Shown in pieces: positions 10,971 through 22,000 of a stretch of DNA of 64,000 nt. Location: contig JAAROD010000093.1 of NCBI GenBank assembly GCA_012274445.1, positions 930,001-994,000 on the forward strand. The letters are read 5' to 3'. Both the position numbers and the translations under genes were made by a program. This DNA is from Sclerotiophoma versabilis. Lineage: Eukaryota > Ascomycota > Dothideomycetes > Pleosporales > Didymellaceae. Below the pieces are notes generated by a model, which saw nothing but the letters and a program-made list of their open reading frames with translations, was not told the origin of the DNA and made no database searches. The stretch's first letter is position 1. Every line of letters starts with the position of its first letter.

Positions 10971-11417
10971 AATAAGCTTAAGAGTAGCCTAGGTTGCAAG
11001 TAAGGTATATATACCTATTAATACTGCTAGATAATCTATATTCTTAGTAAGATCTAGTTTACTTAATTTAGCTATCTTATTTACTATACACAGCGCCTTT
11101 TACTGCGCATAATTCTTAGCTTATTTTAGAATCTTTTTATTCTATAATAACTGTGTAATAACAGTTACTAATAGAGTTTTATCTTCTTCTACTTTCTTTT
11201 TATACTCTTTATAAGTATAATCTAGTAACTTCTATAATATATTAATATAAGGCTTTCTAGCCTTAGTATATTAAGTATATTTTAGATACTTTATAGTATT
11301 TAGTATAATATAGCACTTATAGCCTTTAAAGAAATAATAGTTATAGAGAACTTTAGTAGAAGTATTAGCTTAATAAATTTCTAGGCTAAGCTAAAGGTTA
11401 TAGGTGTAAGAAGACAT
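10930..11417 (-). pseudogene. Degraded antisense ORF with Cys-rich pattern downstream of Gypsy pol
   Basis: On the minus strand, a frame from an ATG at 11417 runs about 160 codons with RIP-type stops. It starts MSSYTYNL and contains a YNYYFFKGYKCYI segment followed by KYLKYT and KARKPYI. Reading the lost Cys codons (TGC/TGT turned to TAC/TAT) gives a C-x2-C...C...C-x2-C-like arrangement, followed by a Lys/Glu-rich helical tail (EEYKKKVEED). It lies tail to tail with the Gypsy pol. It may be an accessory ORF of that element or the leftover of another insertion; I do not recognise the family with certainty. Confidence 0.45.
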
Positions 11418-11764
11418 CTTAATATACTAGTTACTAGATATAAGGATAAGCTTAGTTTTATATAAGCCTAGATCCTAATTATATAGTTTAAGAATAAACC
11501 TAAAGAAGAAGGAGGATAGTGTTATAATTCTGTGCAGATAAAGTAGTATAGTAATTAAGTAGCTAACTAGAGCTCTTACTTATAAACTAGGGCAGAGCCT
11601 AGAAGAATCTCTTTTTGTATAGTTACGTAACATGCTTATTAATAAGTATAATATATATAACCTACTTATTAATAAGTATTATATATTATTACTTATTAAT
11701 AAGTAACACTATATATCTTATTAGACTAACTCTAGTTACTTATTAATAAGTATTATCTTCTAGT
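11418..11764. repeat. AT-rich junction with four near-identical 16-bp palindromes
   Basis: The perfect palindrome TACTTATTAATAAGTA occurs at 11663-11678, 11690-11705 and 11737-11752, with a one-end variant at 11634-11648. The stretch lies between the Gypsy remnant and the left LTR of the Copia element. It may be part of a Gypsy 3' LTR/UTR or an independent satellite. Confidence 0.7.
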
Positions 11765-12017
11765 AAGTATATAGTTAGTGGGAATATAACCCTTATAGTT
11801 TATGTTTAACTTAGTTAATTAAGTTTATCTTTAGAATCTTAACCCTAACTCTTAAGCTAGATAGTCTATTCTATACTACTTATTATTACTCTCTATTATT
11901 ATAGTGCTTTACTAGACAATAACCTTATCTCTTATAGACTATCCTGTACTAGTGCTTATCTCTAAGAACTAATATAAATAGTGCTTATAAGCTTTACTTA
12001 AAAGTATAACTTTAATA
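11765..12017 (-). repeat. Copia 3' LTR (left copy)
   Basis: It matches 17867-18119 along its full length, for example AAGCTAGATAGTCTA, TACTTATTATTACT and TAAGCTTTACTTAAAAGTA. Differences are mainly C/T and G/A. Exact ends and target-site duplication are blurred by RIP. Confidence 0.85.
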
Positions 12018-15016
12018 ATACCTAAGTACTTTATTTAATATAGATAAGTAATAACCTAAGTAGCTACTTTAAAGTAAGCTACTCCTAAACTTATTAAATA
12101 ATAGAATAGTTAAAAGGTAGTAAATACTATATCTAGTTAGATTATAATTACTATATAGAGTATAGATCTAATATATTCTTAAAATACTTTAATCTCTTAC
12201 TTTAAAGCTTCTCTATTATATTTAAGCAGCTCTTCTACTAGAAATAGATTACTTAGAAAGAATCTATTTTCTATAATATTAAATTTAGTAGTAAGCTTAT
12301 TAATATAGGTATTATGCATAAGAGTTATAGTATAGGCCTTTTAGTCTCTAATTATTTAAATACCTAGAAACTATTTAGCTACTTTATAATCTATAATTTA
12401 ATATTTACTTATTAATAAGCTTATTAGCTATTTAGTAGCTACTTAATTATTATTATAATATAGTAGGTAAGAAGTATATTATTAATATAGAAGAGTAGTA
12501 CTATTTTCTACTTAGTATTATAGAAGAAGTAAGGCTTCTCTTTTAATACTATAAGACTAAGCATCTAAAGTTTACTAGAAAGCTTTTTATACTATAGAAC
12601 TAGTAAATTATATAGCCTATATAGAGCTTATAATTGTAAAATAACTTACTTAGGTTTCTTAAATCTATTTAGTAATTTATAAAGTACTTAAGGTTAGTTC
12701 TAGTAGCTTATATTAAGAAATACGCTAGCTATATTATACTAATAAAGTTCTAGGTTAAATTAGGCTATAATTACTACTATAGTCTAAAATAATTTAGAAG
12801 TAAGTATTATAGTATAGGTTAAGATAATTAAATCTTTAGCCTAAAGGTCTCTATATACATAGATCTAAGCCTTATACTTAATAAAGTATTTATCTTAGTT
12901 TAATTTATAAGTAAAGACCTATTTAAGTAGTAGAGACCTTATTAAGGTACTTAATTAGTCTACTTCTACTTATATCTTCTTTTTTATAAGTATTACTATT
13001 TCTTTTTTATAAGCCTAATAGAAAAGAGCATCTAATAGTTAGTAAGTAAGATTCTTTTACTTTTCTAGTAGAAAAGAGAGCTTATTATAGTATACTAGAG
13101 GCTCTATTTAGGTAACTTACTTCTCTTTTTATAGAGTAGAGGTAATAATTACTATATATATAGTAATAAGCTTTCTTCTCTAACTTCTATATTTGTTTAT
13201 ATAATTAAATAAAGGTTAAATTAGCTATAAGTACCTATATTACTATATTAAGCTTATTATAAAGTACTAGCCTACTTAATTATTATTAGTAAGCTTATTA
13301 TACTTATAGTCTAGTACTCTATAGCTCTACCTTATTAGTAAGCTTTAGGTTCTCTACTAATATATATGTCTTTTACTTACCTTATTTACTTATATTATTC
13401 TTTAAGAAGGTATTTAAATAATTAGTAATATAGGTCTTAGTAGATCTTTAGAATTCTTAATATCTACTAGCTTACTCTCTTCTTTAATAGTTAAGTATAC
13501 TTTCTATAAGCTACTAGTTAGATTCTTCTTATTAGAAGCTTCTCTACTTATACTTAACTAATCTAATTTAGGTATTTAGTTAGAGAATAGTAAACCTATT
13601 TCTTAGTATTATTCTATATAGATCTCTAGTAGCTTACTAGCTAAGCTTACTATATATACAGTATCTATCTTAAGGGCTCCCTTGCTACTAGACAGCCTTC
13701 TAGTAATTATAGTTCTTCCTAAGTGCTACCTCTAAGCTAGTACTTAGTAGATAAGCTAATTAATAGGTCTACTTTAATAGAGAGCTTAATTACTTCTTCT
13801 ATATCTATTATCTTACTAGCTTTATATATTATATCTATAACTACTTCTACTTCTTTAACTAAAAGAGCTATTAACTTATCTAATTTATTATAAAAGAGCT
13901 TCTTATTAAAGGTTATATTACGTGTTATAATTACTTAGTTAAGTTTAGAGACCTATATCTAGTATATATTAGAAGCTTAGTAACTAACTAGGTATCTAAT
14001 ATAGCCTCTTAGAGTAACTTTAAAGCTTCTCTAATAATATATAGCTACTTAATCTCTATTTAAGAGATATACTTAGCAGCTATACGTATATATTCTGCTC
14101 TAATTAGGTCTTAGATTAGCTATAAGTACTCTTACCTACTTAGGTTTATACTAGCAGAAATATTAGGTAAACTAGTAATTAAGCTCTTTATTTAGGCTAT
14201 ATAGCTTATTTAAGTAAGTTAGACTTATATTATAGAGCTATATTACTATAGTAATAACCTCTAGCTAGAGCTTTTTAGGTAGATTTACACTACTTCTTAT
14301 CTTAATAGATTTAGTAATTATCTTCTATTCTACTCTTTCTACTATACTATTTAGCTTATATATATATAGAAAGATATACTTAATATCTATTCTCTTATTA
14401 AGCGCCTAGTGCTTATATTTAGAGCTCTCTTACTATAGAATAGTAGCTATATTATTATCTTAGCTTATTCTATAGATATAGAGCTTATACTAGGTATATA
14501 CCTAGTATAAAAAGCTTATAAGTATATATAGTATCTTAATTTAAGTCTTTCTCTATAATAAATATAAAAAGAGCTTTCTACTATAGTACTTCTTAATTAA
14601 GAGTATCTATAATTTACTACCTCTCTTTATAGGTATATTAAATAGATTCTAGCTAATTTTTTAAAAGAGTTTAGTAGGCTTTTCTTACTTTTAGTAGAAG
14701 TCTACTTACTTAGTATAGGTTATTATATAAATCTTATAATCTTTTTAGAGTATACTATTAATATATATACTGCGCACTTATTATATAAGAGCCTAGAGAG
14801 CCTCTAGGCCTAAATAACCTACTTTAGTATACTAAAGGTACTTAGTAAAGCTCTATAGATAGAATTTATATAATTATTTTATTACTATATTAAGAATTAG
14901 AGGGTAGTAAGAAAGTAGCTTATATTTAAAGAAAGTAAGGTTATAAGCACGCTTAAGAGTAGTATATACAATACTCCTATTTAAATTATTAATATAGCCT
15001 ACTCTAAGTAAGCTGT

Positions 15017-15422
15017 AGGCTAGTAAATAGGTAGGGGTTAGGTTAGAGTACCTCTAGCGTGGGTACGGGTTAGGTAAGCTTAGTTAGTATATCTCAATTT
15101 CGGAATTATTACACAGCCAAGAAGGCCTACTCAGAACAACTAGAATTTAGCCAGTTGAAAACAGGGTAAAGGTATACGTGTACATGCACCCTAAATTCGG
15201 TATCATAGACAGTTATCACAGTACTACCCACCTGGGTACCCCGAATCCAACCCCTACCCACGCTAGAGGTAACCCCAACCCAACCTATACCCACGCTAGA
15301 GGTACCCCAACCCAACCCATATCCACGCTAGTGCTACCCCGACCCAACCTATACCCGTGGCCCGTGTGACCCCGACCCAACCCCAACCCAACGCTGGGTA
15401 CCCTAAACCCACTTGCCAGCCT
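15017..15422. mobile_element. Nested MITE-like inverted-repeat element, ~406 bp
   Basis: The 10-bp sequence AGTAAGCTGT occurs immediately left (15007-15016) and right (15423-15432) of this insert, as a target-site duplication would. The termini are inverted: the left end AGGCTAGTAAATAGGT matches the reverse complement of the right end, AGGCTGGCAAGTGGGT, at 12 of 16 positions, and all four differences are G/A or C/T transitions. Longer subterminal inverted similarity (CCCACGCTAGAGGTA units) lies inside. The insert is much less AT-rich than the surrounding Copia element. A 9-10-bp duplication is typical of Mutator-like (MULE) elements. No ORF of note, so it would be non-autonomous. Confidence 0.7.
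15257..15375. repeat. ~33-bp tandem repeat, C-rich
   Basis: Imperfect units begin at 15257, 15290 and about 15322, with a decayed fourth. Each contains CCCACGCTAG followed by an ACCCCAACCCAACC-like run. A degenerate unit in reverse orientation sits near the left terminus of the same insert (about 15031-15075). Confidence 0.75.
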
Positions 15423-17866
15423 AGTAAGCTGTCTAGCTCTAATTACTAAACTTCTTTCTTCTAGAAGCATGCTTTAGAAATAATATTAATATAGAAACCT
15501 TCTACTACTATAATATTCTTAAGAAGCAGGTCTTTTATATATAGGCTGCGCTTTCTATATAATATATTTTTAAATAAATAAGCTTTTTATTCTATAATAA
15601 AGAAGGCCTAGGTACCTACTTCTACTATATTAGTAGAATTAGCTAGGTAGAAGAATCTAGGTATAAGCTAATTTACGCTGTTAACTAAGTATATAGCTAC
15701 TCTATTATCTAAAATTATACTATCTAAGAGTAGATAAGTATTAAAATCTATAAGGTTATAAACTCTAGGTTTCTTAGCTAGATTACTTATATATATTATT
15801 TTTAGATTAATTAGAGTAGTCTATATATTACCTAGAAACTTAACCTTAGATATTATACTATTTACTAGTAGAGCTATTATTACTAATAGAGTGTTTAAGC
15901 TCTAATTAAGCTACTTAATTACTCTTCTAGTATCTACATACTCTTTATTTTTAAGCCTCTAGAGAGTATTCTTATATTAATCTTTACTTATATAAATAAG
16001 TAGTAAGAAGCTCTCTTTAACTACTATTTCTAGGTATTAGTAAATAGTTAGTTTCTATCTATAAGTCCTTCTATTTTGTCTATAAGAGTAGGTATACCTA
16101 CTTAAGCTTTTAAGGTTACTTACAGATACTTTTTAAAAAGTATCTATTTAGTTTCTAAATATTATAAATACTTCTAGATTATTCTTCTCTACTCTTATAG
16201 TATGCTTATGCATTAAACTACTAAAGACTCTACTTACCTAGTTTAGATTAAGCGTTTTAAGCCCTAGAATACTATTCTAGATAATTCTTTAGTTTATAGT
16301 ATAAGCCTACTCTAGAGTAATTCTATAGCTTAAGGTATTTAAGAAATTCTAAATAGTAAGCAGCCTCTCTACCTTAGTAAGCTTATATAACTTAGCTCTT
16401 ATATAGAGGTAGAACTACTTCTAATACTAGTTCTATAAAGTAGCTTAACTTTATTTAGCTACTCTAAGGTATTATCTATACTTAGCTCTTACCTAGTTCT
16501 AGGTGCTAATATTTATTAGAGTAAGCTCCTCCTTAAGTGCTTAGATAAGCGCTTAGAGTATTATTATATTAGTAGTAATAAGCTTTACTATTACTAGTAA
16601 GAGAATTACTAGTAATACTATAGTATTAACCTAGTTCTAGAGCTTCTGTAAGCACTCTGCCTTAGCTACCTACTTACTTAATTTAACTTTATATATAGTA
16701 AGCTTCTAGTTATATATTTCTAGGCTTAATAAGCCTCTAGAGGTATTATAATTAATTAGTTAAGCGCTTTAGCTTTAGGTAGAGTAAGCTAGTAGATAAT
16801 TAAAAGTAATTAAGCTTATAGTAAGTAGCTAAGAAGCTCTATTATATATACCTAGAGTATATAGAGTATTTAAATTAATAAGCTTCTATATATTATAAAG
16901 CTTAGTATACTAGGTAAGTTAGATATACTAATTAGGCTAGTTAATATATAACCTTAATTAGTAAGAGCCTATTAGAATTTCTAATAGAGCTTATATACTA
17001 TAGCTAACTAGCTTACTTATAGTAGTATTATATAGAAGAAAAGAAAATAAAGAGTAATTAAAGCTTCTAAGGTATATTCTATAAGCTCTTTCTAAGTATA
17101 TAAAAAGATCTACTATTCTTAGAAAGCTAGGCTTATAACTATAATAGAGCTTATAAAACTATACTTAGGTAATTAATAGTATTTAATTAGTACTATCTAA
17201 TCTATATCTAAAATATTAATTATATAGAAAGAGATTTTAGAGGTTATATAATTTTATATAATTAGCTTATAGGCTTCTAGAAACCTACTTAGTTTTATAA
17301 CCTTATTAAGTAAGCTCTTAAGCTTCTATAAAGCTACTTAGTAGTTAAGTACTAGAGTAACCTAATTAGAGTATAGAAGTAAGAAAAAAGCTCTATAGTA
17401 GTAATCTACACGCTTTATTATATAATATAAACTTATTCTAGAAGTTACTTAACTAAACTTATAAAGAGTATTAAGTAAAGATTAATATTAATAAGAAATT
17501 ATTAGTAGAAGTAATTATATATTTATTATATAATAAGAAAATTCTAGTATAAGTAAAAGAAAGAGCGTATAAGAAGGCTAAATACTTAGTAAATAAATTA
17601 GAAGAGTTAAGTAAGAATATATTATAATCTTAGAGAATAGTATATAGAGATAGTAACTTATTACTAATAGTAGGCCTTAGATTAGTAGAATACTAGGCCT
17701 TAAGTTATATAATATCTTATAAACTCTATATAGGCCCTAGGCTAAGAGTATAAGATATAATAATATAATATTATATAATATTCTATAATTTCTATAGTAT
17801 TCTATAAATACTATAAGGCTCTTAATAGAACTTAGTAGAAAGCTATACTATACTATAAGATATTTT

Positions 17867-18119
17867 AAGTATATAGTTAGTAGAAATATAACTCTTATAG
17901 TTTATATTTAACTTAGTTAGTTAAGTTTATCCTTAGAATCTTAACTCTAACTCTTAAGCTAGATAGTCTACTCTATACTACTTATTATTACTTTCTATTA
18001 TTATAGTATTTTACTAGGTAATAACTCTAACTCTTATAAACTCTTCTATACTAGTACTTATCTCTAAGAACTACTATAAATAGTACTTATAAGCTTTACT
18101 TAAAAGTATAACTTTAATA
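17867..18119 (-). repeat. Copia 5' LTR (right copy)
   Basis: Direct repeat partner of 11765-12017. Because the element reads on the minus strand, this is its 5' LTR. Confidence 0.85.
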
Positions 18120-18129
18120 CTTAGTATCT

Positions 18130-18900
18130 AGATATATCTTCTATATTAATAAAGAAGGCTTTCTTTTAGGCTTTAGAAATATATTTTTTAATATATTTAT
18201 ATATAGAAACTATAAAAAGGCCTTTTAGGTATTAGAGCTAGTTTCTATTAATGCGTAGGTAGTTCTTAATAAGCTTAAAGTATAATATTATACCTCTCTA
18301 CTAGTACCTCTACTAAAAATACTATAGTAATTCTAAATACTAAGTAATATATATAAATTTAGGTTATAATTAAAGCTTATAAGTAAGCGCTTTATATAGT
18401 TACTAATATTTACTTAAAAGAAGTTCTTAAAGCTTATTAAAGAAGCTAAAGAGATACTATATAATAATATACTTCTTATAGCTTATATATAAAAGTATAA
18501 AAAGTAATTAGTAGAAATAACTAAGTATAAGACTTAAAAAAGAAAGTAGATCTAGTATAGAGGTATAATAGAGTATAGTAAAGTAGTATTATTAGTAACT
18601 AGAAGTATAGCTATAGCTTATATAGTATTAAAGAAAGTAAATAGTAGTAGTAGTTAAGAAAGAGCCTAGCTAGGTTAATAGTACTATAGTAACTTTAGAA
18701 AGACTAGTTATAATACTTATATATACTAGAAAGATATAGAATCTTCTTTTATATCTAATATAAGTATATTATATATAGTTTCTATAAAAAGTAGAGAGTT
18801 TACTTAATTTATATATAGTATTAGTAATACTAAGAAAAAGTAGCTAGCCTAGTAGTATAGCTAGCTTAGTAGTACTTTATATTAGTATATTAAAACTATA
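18130..18900 (+). mobile_element. pogo/Fot-type DDE transposase, C-terminal remnant, RIP-degraded
   Basis: A plus-strand frame, interrupted by stops, matches the end of pogo-family fungal transposases. It has KKAFF and then RPF-VLELVSINA, where the family has the conserved GFRGAGLVPFNP region. A helical part follows (LIKEAKEILYNNILLIAYI), then KRK-RGIIEY, a Ser-rich stretch, and a final zinc-knuckle-like segment now reading YYSNFRKTSYNTYIY (CxxCGKTGHNxRTC in the family). The N-terminal DNA-binding and DDE catalytic parts are absent; the element is cut by the Copia insertion on its left or was already truncated. Terminal inverted repeats were not found. Confidence 0.7.
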
Positions 18901-19054
18901 GTAACTATAGTAACTATAAAAAAACTAGATATAATCCTTATATAAGTATAAAATCTAAAAAAGAAACAGTCTTTCTTAAAGATTACGCAACGCGTTATTT
19001 ATTTAGCTAGGGTCGTTTGCAAAGGCAGAAAAATATCCTTTAATATGCAAACAA

Positions 19055-22000
19055 TCATGCCTGGTCAAGCGACTGCGCTAAACACATAGCGAAATATCTT
19101 CCTCTTAATCTTTGTAAATCCTCATGGGTACCTATCTCAGCAATCTTACCATCTTCCATGACAAAGATGATGTCTGCATGTTGAATCGTGCTCCTTTATA
19201 TAATGTCAGCGATTCACTCTCTCAGAAGTTGGATTGAAGATACTAACAGTCTATGCGCAACGGCAATGGTCGTCCTCGTCATCGCTGCCTCATCTAGCGC
19301 CTTCTGAACAATTCTCTCACTCTGAGTATCCAACGCCGAAGTCGCTTCGTCCAACAACAACAGTCGTGGCTGGCGAATCAGCGCTCTGGCAATCGCAATG
19401 CGCTGCCTTTGGCCACCGGAGAATTGTAAGCCCTTAGATCCGCAAGGGGTTAGGAGACCTTCAGGCAGTGAAGCGACAAACTCGAGGACGTTAGCTTGAC
19501 GACAGGCTTCCTGGACTTCTGCATCAGAAGGCTCATGCTTGAGACCGAGAGCAATATTCTCGCGTACAGAGCCGAGGTAGAGAGGTGGCTCCTGTTGGAC
19601 AAGCGACATGTAACGGCGGTAAAGCTGGGGAGACATGAGCGAGACGTCCTGGTCATCTAACATGATGCGTCCGGAAATGGGGTCGTAGAAACGCAGTAGC
19701 AGAGAGACGACCGTACTTTTACCACAACCAGAGGGACCGACGAAGGCGGCAAATGTACCAGGCTCAATCTTCATGGAAATACCTCTCAGTACCCTAGACG
19801 CGTTACGCTGCTTGTATCTGAACTCAACATTCTCCATTGCGATCGTTCCGTCTGAGGATGGACCCTTGCCGTTAGTCTCTTCTGATTCGCCAATGTACGG
19901 CTTGACAGTTCGTAGCCATAGGATATAGTTCGCAGCTCCCTCCGCTTTTGTGATTGAGGTGCTGTACATGAAAAACTGTGCAACGCCCTGACCACCAAAG
20001 ACAATGGCAATGAAAATAACGAAGAATTGTGATGTATCATACTCGCCCTTCGCGATCAGCTGCGATCCGTACCAGAAGCCAAGCGCCATGACTAGGAAGT
20101 CGGCAGATTGCGAAAGTGCATACGGGATGAGCGCGAAGATGAGATTCCGGATGACCTTTCCGGTGATCGCCTGCAGCGTGTCGCTATATTGGCGCATGAT
20201 AGAGGTTTCGAGTGTAAGCATGCTGACTGTACGGATGGATGTAACGGCCTCCGTTGCGAGCCCAGCACTGCCTGAGAATTGTTCTTCCGTAGCAACCTCA
20301 AGCTTTTGGTCAAGTCGAATGCGATAGTATCCGGCAGCGACGATGATTGTTAGCCCACCGAATACGAGCGTAAGTCCGAGTTTCCAGCCATAAGCTATAC
20401 CAAGCGCACTGCTGGCCGTGATGTTAACCAAGATGTTGAACATAAGACCCAAGTTCGCAGACATCAACTCTTGCAGTGCTGTAGGCGCAGATGACAACTT
20501 CGAGGTCAATGCACCAGACGAGTTCTCCGGGCGATCGAAGAAATCTTGATCAAAGCTGATGATGCGCTCAATCATCTCTCTGCGATACCGATGAGTCAAG
20601 GTCTGTCCGATGCTGTTGCATGCAAGGCCGATGATGAAGTATGCGAAGAGGTTGGCAAGTGCCAGTATAAAGAACATGAGGGACCAGAAGTTGGCTTGAT
20701 CTTGTGCCTCAGACCCTTGCAGCGTGAAGACCCGAACGAGGCGGGAGAAGATGACGGCTTGTGCTGGATAAGTGCCACCACCAATAATCCCGCCGATTAT
20801 CGTGGCAGCATACCAGTAGTAAAGGTCTATGTTCTCTTTTAGCATGATCCAAATGCATTTAATAAGGGAGTAGCCAAGAGTTCCAGCGGCAAGCTGCTCA
20901 ACTTCGCGTTCGAGCTCTGTCGTGCTGTACTGCGATTGAGTTCGCTGCAAGGTAGCTTTGCGATCCAGACTATTGCTAACCATCTCTGCTTCTGGTAGCT
21001 CTCTTTGAAATTCTTCCTTGTTATCCTTCGTACCGAGGTCTTGCGCGCGTACCATTGCCCCATAAAGGCCATCTCTTTCGATCAGTTCGTGGTGCGTGCC
21101 CTGCTCGTGGATTTGACCATCCTTCATGACGACAATGTTGTCTGCTGCCATTACGGTAGCAAGCTTGTGTGCTATGATCAACGTGGTCTTGTTAATCGAA
21201 ACACGGTTGAGTGCGCTCTGGACGACCTTTTCCGCGCGTGGATCTAATGCGCTGGTCGCTTCGTCGAACAACAAAATCCTAGGGTTCGACACGATACTTC
21301 GAGCAATGGCGATACGCTGTCGTTGACCACCGCTAAGCATGCTTGCTCGCTCTCCGACTTGTGTGTGATAGCCTTCGGGTAAAGCTTCGATGAAATCATG
21401 CGCATTGCTGTTCTTACACGCTTCCTGCACAATCTCCATTTGCTTGTCCATTGGTAAATGCTTCTGATCTCCTATCAAGCCCTTCACAATGTTTTCGAAG
21501 ATCGTGCCTTGGAACAGGGTCGGCTCTTGCTGAATCAGGCGGATGTTGGATCGCAACCACTTTGTGTTGTACTCAGAGATGTCTCGACCGTCAAGCAAGA
21601 TTCGACCGGAAGTGGGCTTGTACCATCGTTCGAGGAGACCAATCAGAGTCGACTTGCCGCACCCACTAGGACCAACCAGAGCCGTTGTCTTTCCAGCTGG
21701 AATCGAGAGACTCACGCCCCTCAGAACTTGAGCGCTCGGCCGAGCAGGGTACGCAAAGCAGAGATCGTGTACGACGATTTCTCCGTTACATCTGGCCGGT
21801 TGCATACCTTCGGCCGAGAGCGGATCGATTGCTGAAGGGCTGTCAATGATGGAGAAAAGTTCGCCCGCAGCTGACGACGCATTGGTGATTGCCTGAAACT
21901 GTGGGAAGACAAGTAGTGTTGCAGTGGCACCAAGAACGACACTCAGCACAACGGTAAAAACTGTGCCCACGTCGCCAATCTCTCCACTCTGGAACATGCG

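Larger units (their letters stand above)
11765..18119 (-). mobile_element. Ty1/Copia retrotransposon with both LTRs, RIP-degraded
   Basis: Two direct repeats of about 253 bp (11765-12017 and 17867-18119) bound a 6.36-kb element. The internal region reads on the minus strand. A gag-like region lies toward 16-17.8 kb. The protease/GAG-pre region is at about 15475-15800 (YNLIDFNTYLLLDS, IYLVNSVN, LLLKNIIVVEGF). Integrase lies at about 14250-14900, where the family's NGKAERSG region is still visible as SRKSRIEDNY. RT/RNase H lies at about 12100-12700 (KIVLLFYINNILL, LGIKIIRDRKARTITLMH, ALKQEIKVFQEYIRSILYI). The gene order protease-integrase-RT marks it as Copia rather than Gypsy. Many TAG/TAA stops. 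It is interrupted between protease and integrase by a 406-bp insertion at 15017-15422. Confidence 0.88.
7285..18990. other. RIP-degraded AT-rich block
   Basis: Base composition shifts abruptly near 7285 and back near 18985. Within the block, TA dinucleotides dominate, CA and TG are rare, and retroelement reading frames are still recognisable but riddled with TAG and TAA, often where the family has Trp, Gln or Arg. That is the pattern left by RIP (CpA to TpA on both strands). The block is a nest of at least four elements, annotated separately. No functional gene is expected inside. Confidence 0.92.

Noticed and set aside
11634..11752. Palindrome array as a CRISPR array
   Set aside because: The organism is a fungus, and the spacers are short, AT-rich and unequal.
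15240..15420. CCCTAA/CCCAACC runs as an interstitial telomere repeat
   Set aside because: The units are ~33 bp with CCCACGCTAG cores, not a regular TTAGGG array, and they sit within an inverted-repeat insert.
7285..18990. Unusually AT-rich block as a possible centromere or mitochondrial insertion
   Set aside because: Recognisable Gypsy, Copia and pogo coding sequence with transition-type stops explains the composition; no mitochondrial gene is seen.
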